This document shows positions 42,521 to 50,717 of a DNA stretch of 64,000 nt, piece after piece. The notes beneath the pieces are model-generated. The model made no database searches and was not told where the DNA came from. It saw only the letters and a list, made by a program, of their open reading frames with translations. Each line of letters opens with the position of its first letter. Position 1 is the first letter of the stretch. The position numbers and the translations under genes are program-made. The DNA lies in assembly GCF_017377395.1 (NCBI RefSeq), contig NZ_CP061800.1, positions 310,001 to 374,000 of the forward strand. The letters are read 5' to 3'. Source of the stretch: Desulfonema magnum (lineage in GTDB: Bacteria > Desulfobacterota > Desulfobacteria > Desulfobacterales > 4be13).

Positions 42521-44033
42521 AAAACGGAGCTATCCGATCAATCCAATTTACACAGACAAATGAAGCTTCGAATGCTTTAACACGTGCGGCATGTTCTGAT
42601 ATTATCTTTTTGTGACGTTCCAGTTCTGAGCGTGTCTTTTCTAATGCCCGCTCTAATTTCTGATTATATTCTGCCTGTCCTTGTAAATCAAGGCGTACTT
42701 TTTTTAATGATTGCTCCAACTCCCGGTTGTATGCTATTAGGTGTTCCGCATCAGCACGACATTCTTCTAAAGATTGCTTCAGTTCCTGGTTGTAATCTCC
42801 TCGCCGTTCCATCTCGGCATGGGATTCTTCCAAAGCTTGTTGCAGTTCCTGATTATAATCTCCCCGGCGTTTCACCTCAGCACGGGTTTTTTCTAATAAT
42901 TGTTCCAAGTCCTGGCTGTAATCTCCCCGCCGTTGCACCTCATCACGGGATTCTTCTAATAATTGTTCCAACTTCCGGTTGTAATCTCCCCGGCGTTTCA
43001 CCTCATCACGAGCCTCTTCCAATAATTGCTCCAATGCCCAGTTGTATTCTCCCCGGCGTTGTGCCTCGTCACGAGTCTCTTCTAATAATTGTTCCAATTC
43101 CCGGTTATAATCTCCCCGGCGTTTCACCTCGATGTCAGATTCCTCTAACGACTGCTTTAATGTATTATTTTTTTTTACAATTTCTTTAATAACTTTATAA
43201 TAGTATAATTGGGTATCACAAAACTGTTTTCTTACAGCATCTATGCTCGAAAGAATATCTCCGTCTGACTCCTCTGTATAAACACATTTCTTATTTAGCA
43301 GCTTAAAATAATCATATACCAACTCAGAAACAGGATCACTATGATCAGGAACCTGATATTTATGATGTTTCAGTGAACTATCTATAAATTGTCTGATATG
43401 AGCTTCGACATCCTGATATGTTTTTGGAAAAGTCAGATTAAGGTTGCTTGAAATATGGCGCACGATTTCTTCGGAGTCAGATATAAGTCTGTCAAAGGGA
43501 CAAAATATTCTTGGAAAACCCCTGGTATAATATTCAGCATTTATCATATGAGTCATCCATAAAAGCAGCGATTTTTCAGTTGAGAATCCGTCTCTCTTTT
43601 TTAATGAATGAGCAACTTCCATCGGATTCCTTAAAGTGATGACAAAGTGGGGCATTATATTTAATTCCGAAATCACACGGATCCAGAAAGGTATCAGTCT
43701 GCAAAGTCTCGGGTCTTTTATGCCGCTAATTTCAGATACAAGGAGTTCATTTTCAACGACTTTTTTTATTTCATTCCTGAAAGGCCGCAGAGAGTCATCT
43801 GTCCACCAATTTTCATCAAGGGGAAGAAAATCATCCCAGGATGTTCCCAGTCTTCTGAGTATTCCTTCATTAATATCTACGATATGCTTATTCTCAAAAT
43901 ATCCTTTGGGATTTTCTTTTGTCGGTTTCAGAAAACCTGAACCCAAGTGTACCCCCAGCATACTCAGTACGCCTGTAAAAGCTGAGGTGCCGCTTCTGTG
44001 CATTCCCAAAACAATGATACATTTTGTTTTCAT
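42495..44033 (-). CDS. Sulfotransferase fused to a 21-residue-repeat coiled coil
   Basis: A 512-residue protein. The N-terminal 240 residues match PAPS-dependent sulfotransferases: IIVLGMHRSGTSAFTGVLS (phosphosulfate loop) near residue 10, SGIKDPRLCRLIPFW near 105 and VITLRNPMEVAHSLKKRDG (3'-phosphate loop) near 135. From about 295 to 470 there are eight repeats of exactly 21 residues (RRGDYNRELEQLLEESRDEV type), three heptads each, the last two decayed. The repeat DNA is highly similar, so copy number may vary. It probably sulfates the exported glycan, the coil acting as scaffold or spacer. Confidence 0.8.
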   Translation of the reverse strand: MKTKCIIVLGMHRSGTSAFTGVLSMLGVHLGSGFLKPTKENPKGYFENKHIVDINEGILRRLGTSWDDFLPLDENWWTDDSLRPFRNEIKKVVENELLVSEISGIKDPRLCRLIPFWIRVISELNIMPHFVITLRNPMEVAHSLKKRDGFSTEKSLLLWMTHMINAEYYTRGFPRIFCPFDRLISDSEEIVRHISSNLNLTFPKTYQDVEAHIRQFIDSSLKHHKYQVPDHSDPVSELVYDYFKLLNKKCVYTEESDGDILSSIDAVRKQFCDTQLYYYKVIKEIVKKNNTLKQSLEESDIEVKRRGDYNRELEQLLEETRDEAQRRGEYNWALEQLLEEARDEVKRRGDYNRKLEQLLEESRDEVQRRGDYSQDLEQLLEKTRAEVKRRGDYNQELQQALEESHAEMERRGDYNQELKQSLEECRADAEHLIAYNRELEQSLKKVRLDLQGQAEYNQKLERALEKTRSELERHKKIISEHAARVKAFEASFVCVNWIDRIAPFFVRNKRNE

Positions 44034-44079
44034 AATAATGCGAATGTGGCTCTGAGGTATCTATCTGCGGCAGTCAGTT

Positions 44080-44232
44080 GATATAACCGGCTCGGCGTAG
44101 AAATATATCAGCCCTGTTGACAGGAAATGATCTCCTGCCTGCACTCGGAACACGGCAGCATCTATAAAGCGATGAAGAAACACTTCCGCGCCGTCAACTA
44201 CGCCTAAGACACTGGCGTTAAAAAAAACAGAA
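44080..44232 (-). pseudogene. Duplicate fragment of the wzt 3' end
   Basis: This 150-base stretch matches 45156-45310 inside wzt (for example CCTGTTGACAGGAAATGATC), covering the C-terminal residues that read LIDAAVFRVQAGDHFLSTGL there. It has no start and lies just upstream of the sulfotransferase gene, so it is a leftover of a duplication. Confidence 0.75.
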
Positions 44233-44274
44233 CCCGGAATGACAGTCCGGGGCGGAGCCTTCCCTGAATCCGTT

Positions 44275-44369
44275 ATACTCGATAATCAAATTTTTTTTGT
44301 CATTCCTGCGAAAGCAGGAATGACAGACTTTTTGGCCGGATCAGGTCAAAAAACTTGATTATCGAGTAT
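44275..44369. repeat. Palindromic element with perfect 15-bp ends
   Basis: ATACTCGATAATCAA and TTGATTATCGAGTAT flank TTGTCATTCCTGCGAAAGCA and its GCAGGAATGACAG arm. It is the same family as 2450, 7674 and 47388. Confidence 0.85.
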
Positions 44370-44397
44370 CAAAATATATCGTATCTGTCATATATTT

Positions 44398-44634
44398 CTA
44401 TAGCAAATTACCGCTGTGTTCAAAGACCCACGCGGGATCCGGAATTTCTATAGTTGTTATCTGAGATTCCGGTTCACAACGTATTTCTGTATCAAGCATA
44501 TCCTGCGCACCGATTGAAAGCGATTCAATAAGTTCCTCACGAGTCCGCTCCTGTGCGTTGACACCTTGCAAATCAACCAGCCATCCTATCCACCATTCTC
44601 CTGATTTTTTAATAACAGCTCTGAATTTCATCAC
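44398..44634 (-). CDS. hicB: HicB-like antitoxin
   Basis: A 78-residue protein with the HicB fold: FRAVIKKSGEWWIGWLVDLQ, GVNAQERTREELIESLSIGA. It is short and lacks a C-terminal HTH or ribbon-helix-helix, as in the minimal HicB group. The HicA gene directly precedes it (stop and start adjacent), the usual hicAB order. The frame is intact. The pair sits between the wzt fragment and wzt, so it probably arrived during the rearrangement of this region. Confidence 0.78.
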   Translation of the reverse strand: MMKFRAVIKKSGEWWIGWLVDLQGVNAQERTREELIESLSIGAQDMLDTEIRCEPESQITTIEIPDPAWVFEHSGNLL

Positions 44635-44817
44635 TTACCTCACAAAGGGTATATCAATATCCTTACAAATTTTACGAGCTAATTCATCCACAATTTCATT
44701 ATGTCTGGGGACTTGGGTTTTTAGCAAATCCTTCTGAAAAATACTGTGTTTTTTACCCTCTCTTAATAAAAAAGCTCCGTGTTTCTTCAAATGTTTTAGA
44801 AGTTTATTCCTTTTCAT
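44635..44817 (-). CDS. hicA: HicA-like mRNA interferase toxin
   Basis: A 60-residue double-stranded-RNA-binding-fold toxin: LLKHLKKHGAFLLREGKKHS holds the catalytic His (GKKHSIF), and TQVPRHNEIVDELARKICKD is the usual HicA ending. HicA cuts mRNA and tmRNA, and HicB blocks it. All motifs are present, so it is likely active. An ATG three bases further upstream is possible. Confidence 0.8.
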   Translation of the reverse strand: MKRNKLLKHLKKHGAFLLREGKKHSIFQKDLLKTQVPRHNEIVDELARKICKDIDIPFVR

Positions 44818-45058
44818 CATTAAATATTTGTTACAAGTCAGATAGTTCTTTATGCTTCATACCTTTTCAGACTTTTTTAAGAGGAATGTAAAGCTTGCTT
44901 TGCAAGTATCTGAAATTAAATCGTTGAACGGCAATCTCAAAGCAAAATTTGCACTCCTCTCCTAATAAAATGTTTATCGTTACGAGGGCGTATTGTGCGA
45001 AAAATCGCTGCGCTCTATTTTCACACTCCGGATAATATTTTTCTTAAAAGCCAAATCA

Positions 45059-45118
45059 TTGTTCCAACTCCCAGTTCTAATGTTCCCGGTGTTGCACCTC
45101 AAAGCCAGATTCCTCCGG
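45059..45118 (-). pseudogene. Remnant of a sulfotransferase coiled-coil repeat
   Basis: TTGTTCCAACTCCCAGTTCT, CGGTGTTGCACCTC and AGATTCCTCCGG align with one 63-base unit of the coiled-coil repeats at 42780-43145. There is no open frame of its own. It lies 23 bases past the end of wzt. Confidence 0.55.
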
Positions 45119-45140
45119 TGACAGTGAATAAAAACATAAC

Positions 45141-46496
45141 TCACAAAACCGAGACAACCGGGTCAGCATAGAAATCTATCAGCCCTGTTGACAGGAAATG
45201 ATCTCCTGCCTGCACTCGGAACACGGCGGCATCTATAAGTCGGTGAAGATAGACTTCTGTACCATCAACCACACCTAACGCGCCGGCATTAAAAAAATAG
45301 ACGCCGGGCTGGAGAAGACATTTAAAACTAAACTTAACCGATACTGTTTCGCCGGCTTCGATACAGGGAATAGCGTCCTTTACTGACGAGGAAGCCGAGC
45401 CGCCCAGTTCAACGCCGCTGACAGTCTTTATCATCATACCAAACCGGACATTGTATGCTGTGTTTTCAAATCTGACCTTGTAAGTATAAAAATATTTATG
45501 GCGGCGAACAAGAACATTTACGAGGTTCCCATCCGGCGTGGTGATCTGTACGTCAGTGATATGAACCCCCCGGGAGTTATATGAAATTGTGCTTTTCGGA
45601 ACCAGGTTCGGTTCATAAAACTCCTGTAAATTCGGTTCATCTGCAATCGTCTGAGCAGATTGTTCTGTGATTTTGAGCTTATTATAATTTTCCTGTTCCC
45701 TTAGTTCTTTTGCATTCAAGGCTCGTATTGTTTCACGCAAGGAATCAATTTTATCTTCCTCTGAAAATATGAGCTTGTGATATTCGGAGACCACTGATTT
45801 CGGTGTCCCCATAAGCAACAGTTCTCCCTGATCAAGAAGTATGGCTCTGTTACAAAGTTCCACAATCTGTGAGGCGCTGTGAGAGACAAATAAGATCGTT
45901 GTTTCCTCTTTCTGAAGCTGCTGAATACGGGAGAAGCATTTGCGTTGAAAAATTTCATCTCCCACAGCCAAAGCTTCATCCACGATTAAAATATCAGCAT
46001 TCACATGAATTGCCACTGAAAACGCCAGACGGACATACATGCCGCTTGAATAGGTCTTAACGGGCTGATCAACAAAATCACCAATATCTGCAAAATCCGC
46101 AATATCATCAAAACGCTCTTGTATTTCCTTATTGGTCAGACCGAGTATGGCTCCGTTAATGAAAACATTCTCACGTCCTGTGAATTCAGGATTAAATCCT
46201 GCGCCGAGTTCGAGAAGTGCGGATATCCTTCCGTTGACTTCAATAAGGCCGTCTGTCGGATTTAAGATGCCGCATAATATTTGTAACAAAGTTGACTTGC
46301 CGCTTCCGTTCCGACCGACAATCCCCAGGGTTTCACCTCTTTTTACATCAAAAGAAACATCATTAAGAGCGCTGAATATCCGGTGAAACTTTTTACGAAA
46401 AGGGTGGAAGGCCTCTTTTACTCTGTCCGAAGGCGTGTTGTAAAGTTTATAAGTTTTGGTCAGATTTTTTATTTCTATCACCGTGTTTTCAGCCAT
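45141..46496 (-). CDS. wzt: Wzt-like ABC transporter ATPase for polysaccharide export
   Basis: A 451-residue protein. The ABC ATPase covers residues 1-240: Walker A GIVGRNGSGKST near 58, signature YSSGMYVRLAFSVA near 147, Walker B ADILIVDEALAVGD near 168, H-loop FVSHSA near 200. A coiled linker follows, then a beta-sandwich C-terminal domain of the Wzt type (IKTVSGVELGGSAS, GVYFFNAGALGVVDGTEVYL) that in E. coli O8/O9a binds the glycan end before export. The start ATG at 46496 has CAGGAA upstream; the permease gene precedes it by 16 bases. Confidence 0.88.
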   Translation of the reverse strand: MAENTVIEIKNLTKTYKLYNTPSDRVKEAFHPFRKKFHRIFSALNDVSFDVKRGETLGIVGRNGSGKSTLLQILCGILNPTDGLIEVNGRISALLELGAGFNPEFTGRENVFINGAILGLTNKEIQERFDDIADFADIGDFVDQPVKTYSSGMYVRLAFSVAIHVNADILIVDEALAVGDEIFQRKCFSRIQQLQKEETTILFVSHSASQIVELCNRAILLDQGELLLMGTPKSVVSEYHKLIFSEEDKIDSLRETIRALNAKELREQENYNKLKITEQSAQTIADEPNLQEFYEPNLVPKSTISYNSRGVHITDVQITTPDGNLVNVLVRRHKYFYTYKVRFENTAYNVRFGMMIKTVSGVELGGSASSSVKDAIPCIEAGETVSVKFSFKCLLQPGVYFFNAGALGVVDGTEVYLHRLIDAAVFRVQAGDHFLSTGLIDFYADPVVSVL

Positions 46497-46512
46497 TTCC
46501 TGTGTGACTCCG

Positions 46513-47316
46513 TTACAGAACATCCGCAAAGTGTGGTTTTAATTTTTTAAATATTAATGCGCCCATCACGAATATGATAACGGCCACTGTCCAAAAATAT
46601 AAGGCATCATATGGATTTTTCCAGAAGGGAGAGAAATAAATAAACGAATCCCGGTATCCCTGGACGATATAATACATGGGATTTAATTTCAATATTGTCT
46701 GAACCCCGGGGGGCATCATATTGATATCCCAGAAAATCGGCGTTGCCCAGAAGCCTGTCTGTAATACCACGGCGACAATCTGCCCCACATCTCTGATAAA
46801 CACGTTTAAAGCAGATACGGTCCAGCCAAGTCCGAGGGCCAGCACAGACATGCCTGCGAGATAGTAAAAAAACTGTAAATAATGAATGCTGAAAGGCATC
46901 CCCTGAAAAATAACCAGCCCCATAAGCACAAGGAGAAAAACCGCGTGGGTAATCAGGCATGAAACAATTTTAATGAACGGCAGTATTTGCGAATGAAACA
47001 GGGTTCTCTTAATCAGGTGAGAATTGGAGACAATCACCCCTGCTGATCCATTGACAATATCGGAAAAAACAAACCAGGGGGCCATACCGGCTGTCAGCCA
47101 GACAACAAAGGGAACATTATTTGTAGGCTTCACTTTGAATCCCAGACTGAAAACAACCCAAAAAACAAATATCATAATCATGGGATGAACAAAGGTCCAT
47201 ATAAAACCCAGGAATGATCCGATGTGCTGAGTTGCCACCTCCCGTTTGGCCATGGATAAAATAAGATTTTTTTGCTGGAATATCAGTTTGATAAAATAGA
47301 AAAAGCTTCTGATCAT
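46513..47316 (-). CDS. wzm: Wzm-like ABC-2 permease for polysaccharide export
   Basis: A 267-residue protein with six predicted helices. SMAKREVATQHIGSFLGFIW is the conserved cytoplasmic entry of O-antigen and teichoic-acid permeases. Helices follow (MIMIFVFWVVFSLGF, MSVLALGLGWTVSALNVFIR), and the motif NPMYYIVQGYRDSF near 220 is typical. With wzt it moves undecaprenyl-linked glycan across the inner membrane. The upstream sequence is GGTGTTA heptamers with no clear ribosome site. Confidence 0.86.
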   Translation of the reverse strand: MIRSFFYFIKLIFQQKNLILSMAKREVATQHIGSFLGFIWTFVHPMIMIFVFWVVFSLGFKVKPTNNVPFVVWLTAGMAPWFVFSDIVNGSAGVIVSNSHLIKRTLFHSQILPFIKIVSCLITHAVFLLVLMGLVIFQGMPFSIHYLQFFYYLAGMSVLALGLGWTVSALNVFIRDVGQIVAVVLQTGFWATPIFWDINMMPPGVQTILKLNPMYYIVQGYRDSFIYFSPFWKNPYDALYFWTVAVIIFVMGALIFKKLKPHFADVL

Positions 47317-47326
47317 TATGAAAATA

Positions 47327-47390
47327 GGTGTTAGGTGTTAAGTGTTAGGTGTTAGGTGTTAGGTGTTAGGTGTTAAGTATTAGGTATTAC
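47327..47390. repeat. Nine GGTGTTA-type heptamers before wzm
   Basis: AGGTGTT units with AAGTGTT, AAGTATT and AGGTATT variants keep strict 7-base register, ending ten bases before the wzm start. A second short run lies at 47535-47575 at the end of the upstream gene. Confidence 0.85.
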
Positions 47391-47536
47391 TCGGTAATCA
47401 AATTTTTTGTCATTCCTGCGAAAGCAGGAATCCACAGCCCCGGGACTGTGACATCAGCCGGAAACGGATTCCTGCTTTCGCAGGAATGACAGGCTGTCCG
47501 GCGCAGGATTGGATCAAAAAACTTGATTATCAAGTA
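47388..47536. repeat. Palindromic element inserted within a heptamer array
   Basis: TACTCGGTAATCAA pairs with TTGATTATCAAGTA. The interior has TCATTCCTGCGAAAGCAGGA and its inverse TCCTGCTTTCGCAGGAATGA. GGTGTTA-type heptamers lie on both sides, suggesting that the element landed in, or grew together with, the array. Confidence 0.8.
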
Positions 47537-47564
47537 TTAAGTATTAGGTGTTAGGTATTAGGTG

Positions 47565-49181
47565 TTAAGTGCCGGTATATTTTCTAATAGTGTTTATTCT
47601 AATTTGGTTTTTCCTTCTTAGTAACTGGTAATTATCCGGAAGCCCTTCAACCTGAACAGGCTCGAAATTTTCCATGAAATGCTGCCAGAGAAGGGAGTGT
47701 GTGTTTTGAAAACGCAGATCATCCCTGCCGTCAAGAGCTACATCCCCTAAGATTATCCAGTTGACCGCCTTGTCTTTGAGTTCTGAAATCATTTGACGCT
47801 GCCTGTCTTGTGTTTCTTTAAATAAAAAATAAGTATCCCATAAGGGAGATTTTCTTTGTAAAATAGGGTAGAATCCTGGCCAGTGAGGAGCTATCAGCAA
47901 TCCCTCATCAGGGCGTGTCATTTTGGCATTTGTGTTTATTATACTGAGAATTAAATTCGCAGTGTGTTTATATACCAGAATATTGTCCCCATGTATATTT
48001 ATCTTTTCAAATGATCCCTTTGGAGCGTTAAATTTTTTATAATATGGATTAGCCATTCCAACTGTGAAATATGACATAAAAAAAATAAAAATCACCAGCC
48101 CTGTACTCATAATTTTTTTACGAATATCTTTATTTATAAGCATAAAGGACAGAGATAGCAACCCAATTAAAAGCGGATGTATTCCCTGAGCAAGATGACT
48201 GATATCTGCCCTGGAAAAAATGTGGTGTACATAGGGAACACCAACAAAGACGGATGCTGTTATGAGCGATTTTTGCTTTAAAACATCAGACTTGGATTTT
48301 AGCAAATAAGCACTTGTCAGAATGTAGAAAACTGGCAGCGCTAAAAAAAACACGCCTGTTGAAATACATTTTATAGTTTCCGTGATATTTATAAAATCTG
48401 CTGTCCAGGGCCAGGGCACTGGCAAACTAAGGTTTGTGCTGTTACGCAGGATAAATCGTATGTTTTTTATAAAGCTTTTAAAGAAGTTCGGAACGAAGAC
48501 AAACATGATTAACATGGGGGAATAGCCGATAAATATTCCTGTTCCCCATGCGCTGATTCGTCTGAAGAAATGAGTCCTTTCGATTTTCAGCCATATGAAT
48601 AAGATTAACGAAAAAAATGACACAAATCCGTAAAAGCCGTGGTTGCGCCCAAAAAAAGCAGCCACGCCAACAAATATTCCTGCGATAAAATGCCTTTGAA
48701 ATGATGGTTTTTCCATTAACAGAACAGCAACATAAACCGAGGCCATTGCAAAGGTGTGTTCAAAAATTTTATGACGGGGGTGCATCCACAGAAGCAATAA
48801 GGCTCCGGCAATAATCAGTACTCCCCATGAGTGAATTACCCGGCGCAGAGCCATCAGACCCAAGGTGAGGCCCAAAGTCTGAAAAATCGCCAGAGATGTT
48901 CTTAATGCCATAAGAGATGACCCAAATATCATGGAACATCCGGCAGTCCAATAGTAACGACCAGGATCATAGGAATGAAAATCGCTTAACGGAATATCTC
49001 CAAGAAGAGTTCGCCATGTTCCATACCAGAGGAACCCCTCATCTGCCAAATCTATCAGGATATTTCCCTGGAGGTAAAAAGAAAAAATCATTAATACGGA
49101 GGCTGATAAAAAAATTTTGATATTCGGGATAATGTTATGATTGATAAGCTTTTGTTTTAAAAATGTTATTAAGAAGTGCAT
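47565..49181 (-). CDS. Polytopic membrane protein, GT39-like
   Basis: A 538-residue protein with about eleven helices (IFLSASVLMIFSFYLQG, FIAGIFVGVAAFFGRNHGFY, VIFIFFMSYFTVGMANPYYK). The first loop NILIDLADEGFLWYGTWRTL has acidic residues where GT-C enzymes keep the catalytic Asp/Glu, and FHSYDPGRYYW resembles the YxPP-type region of this group. The last 110 residues are soluble. It probably transfers a sugar from a polyprenyl carrier in the periplasm. Its 3' end runs into GGTGTTA heptamers. Confidence 0.65.
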   Translation of the reverse strand: MHFLITFLKQKLINHNIIPNIKIFLSASVLMIFSFYLQGNILIDLADEGFLWYGTWRTLLGDIPLSDFHSYDPGRYYWTAGCSMIFGSSLMALRTSLAIFQTLGLTLGLMALRRVIHSWGVLIIAGALLLLWMHPRHKIFEHTFAMASVYVAVLLMEKPSFQRHFIAGIFVGVAAFFGRNHGFYGFVSFFSLILFIWLKIERTHFFRRISAWGTGIFIGYSPMLIMFVFVPNFFKSFIKNIRFILRNSTNLSLPVPWPWTADFINITETIKCISTGVFFLALPVFYILTSAYLLKSKSDVLKQKSLITASVFVGVPYVHHIFSRADISHLAQGIHPLLIGLLSLSFMLINKDIRKKIMSTGLVIFIFFMSYFTVGMANPYYKKFNAPKGSFEKINIHGDNILVYKHTANLILSIINTNAKMTRPDEGLLIAPHWPGFYPILQRKSPLWDTYFLFKETQDRQRQMISELKDKAVNWIILGDVALDGRDDLRFQNTHSLLWQHFMENFEPVQVEGLPDNYQLLRRKNQIRINTIRKYTGT

Positions 49182-49358
49182 GTAAAAAAATATAGAATTT
49201 TATTTCAGATGACTAAGACTTTTTTTGTGCTTTTTTGTGTTTAGGCCGATTTTTGACTTAATGGCAATAAGCCATAATCCAAGAACGATTGACAATATTA
49301 AGTTTATGATATCTACATGCGACCTGCTTTTTGGAAATGCTCCCATTGACAGACTCGT

Positions 49359-49617
49359 TTATTCATAGTGTGTCCATATACGAATTCATTTTCTTATTTT
49401 CAATTATTTGATAAACGAGACGGTGCTGAATGTTTATTCTTCGGGAATATGCACCAGCTAAATCACCGACAAGCTTTTCAAACGGGGGAGGTTTTTGATA
49501 AGGATCTTTGCCTATAATTTCCAACAATGCTTCTGCTTTTTTGCGAAGACCTGCCCGTGAAAGCTTTTTAGCATCTTTTTGAGCCTGTTTTGTGTAAATA
49601 ATTTTCCACTTTACCAT
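49359..49617 (-). pseudogene. Txe/YoeB-like toxin with a C-terminal frameshift
   Basis: The frame MVKWKIIYTKQAQKDAKKLS, GDLAGAYSRRINIQHRLVYQ matches YoeB, including the Glu and Arg region. After KK near residue 77 it ends MNSYMDTL (stop at 49363), but a different frame gives the canonical family ending IRIWTHYE with a stop at 49359. In E. coli YoeB the His-Tyr pair at this end is part of the active site, so a one-base slip near 49386 removes it and the toxin is probably dead. It overlaps the antitoxin by seven bases. Confidence 0.75.
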
Positions 49618-49850
49618 TCGATATTTTCTCTGCATTCTTCAATAGGAGTATCCAGACCTTCACGAATTGACTCTCGCATACCTGGTACGGACACCAGATA
49701 TAAGGTTTCCTGTATTGATTCCCAATCATCCTGGGATATAAGTACCGCACTTGATTCTTTGCTTTTTATGATAACAGGTTTATGGGAAGATGAAACTTGA
49801 TTTATCAAATCATGTAATTTGGGTTGTGCTTCGATAATGTTAATATTCAT
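49611..49850 (-). CDS. YefM/Phd-type antitoxin
   Basis: A 79-residue protein: NINIIEAQPKLHDLINQVSS, KPVIIKSKESSAVLISQDDW (YefM signature VLIS..DW), and an acidic tail PIEECRENIEW that would wrap the toxin. The antitoxin-first order and seven-base overlap with the YoeB-like gene are normal. AGGAGG lies upstream of the ATG. It is intact although its toxin is frameshifted. Confidence 0.82.
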   Translation of the reverse strand: MNINIIEAQPKLHDLINQVSSSHKPVIIKSKESSAVLISQDDWESIQETLYLVSVPGMRESIREGLDTPIEECRENIEW

Positions 49851-50002
49851 ATGATTGTATCCTCCTATTCTGTCTTTACAGCCGATCTCTCGCTAACTCA
49901 GGTTTTTCACTCAATGTCTTGACATCTGTCATCAAATTACTTAATAACACATTTCACTATTTTTTTAAAGGATTAATTTGACAGATAAAAAAAGGAGAGC
50001 GT

Positions 50003-50572
50003 ATGAATTTTTATCAGAGGTTGGGAATTTTTGGTTTGGTGATATTGGCGCTGGTTATTTTCGGCCATATCCGACAGTCGGGAACAGAGAAAAAGCTATC
50101 TGAAAAGCCGGTTATGAATGTGGAATCATCTGACGCATTGGAAAAAACAGAGAAGGCTTTGGAGAAAGCCGAGAAAAAAGCGTTGGAAAAGACAGAAACA
50201 AAATTATCTGAGCAGGTGGCAACAGGCTCAGAAGCAGAATTAAGAGACCGGGTGAACGCTTATTGGCAGCATAAAATAAAGGGAGAGTTTGCAGAAGCCT
50301 ATCTTTATGAACATCCGAACTTTCGGAAGGGAGTGAATTTAACGAATTATGTTAAAGGATTTGTAGGCGGTATGGCTTGGCAGAAGGTTGATATTGAATC
50401 GGTATCCACAGAGAAAGAATCTGCCACTGTTCTGCTGAAAATTAATTATATTTTAGTTGGTATTTATACACCGAATGAGGGGCTTACCCGCAATATCAGA
50501 GATTACTGGCAATGGTCTGATGATCATTGGTATCACAGATTCAAGCCTTCTCGTAAAGATTCAAAGCAATGA
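50003..50572 (+). CDS. Membrane-anchored protein of unknown function
   Basis: A 189-residue protein. A signal-anchor (RLGIFGLVILALVIFGHI) is followed by a Lys/Glu-rich repeat coil (ALEKTEKALEKAEKKALEKT) and an NTF2-like C-terminal domain (AELRDRVNAYWQHKIKGEFA, YWQWSDDHWYHRF). The layout of LR-RV-W and a final Trp-rich strand is shared with the lipoprotein at 60275. Function unknown. AAGGAGAG precedes the ATG. It is the only plus-strand gene in this stretch. Confidence 0.6.
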   Translation: MNFYQRLGIFGLVILALVIFGHIRQSGTEKKLSEKPVMNVESSDALEKTEKALEKAEKKALEKTETKLSEQVATGSEAELRDRVNAYWQHKIKGEFAEAYLYEHPNFRKGVNLTNYVKGFVGGMAWQKVDIESVSTEKESATVLLKINYILVGIYTPNEGLTRNIRDYWQWSDDHWYHRFKPSRKDSKQ

Positions 50573-50621
50573 CTATCCTTTTCTGACCTTCTCTGCCAGT
50601 AAAATTAAAATCACTAAAATT

Positions 50622-50657
50622 TAAAAAGGCGAGCCAAAGGCCCGCCTTTATTGTTAT
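50622..50657. terminator. Bidirectional intrinsic terminator
   Basis: AAAAAGGCGAGCC and GGCCCGCCTTTATTG pair (one mismatch), with A-rich and T-rich sides. It lies between the convergent genes at 50572 and 50718 and can end both. Confidence 0.75.
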
Positions 50658-50717
50658 TTGTGGTTCAGAAATTATATCTCTAAGACGAGATAAACTTCAA
50701 TGTAGCCACGCATATTC

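Noticed and set aside
42584..43189. Plus-strand 201-codon ORF
   Set aside because: It is antisense to the sulfotransferase coiled-coil repeats, which keep one complementary frame open.
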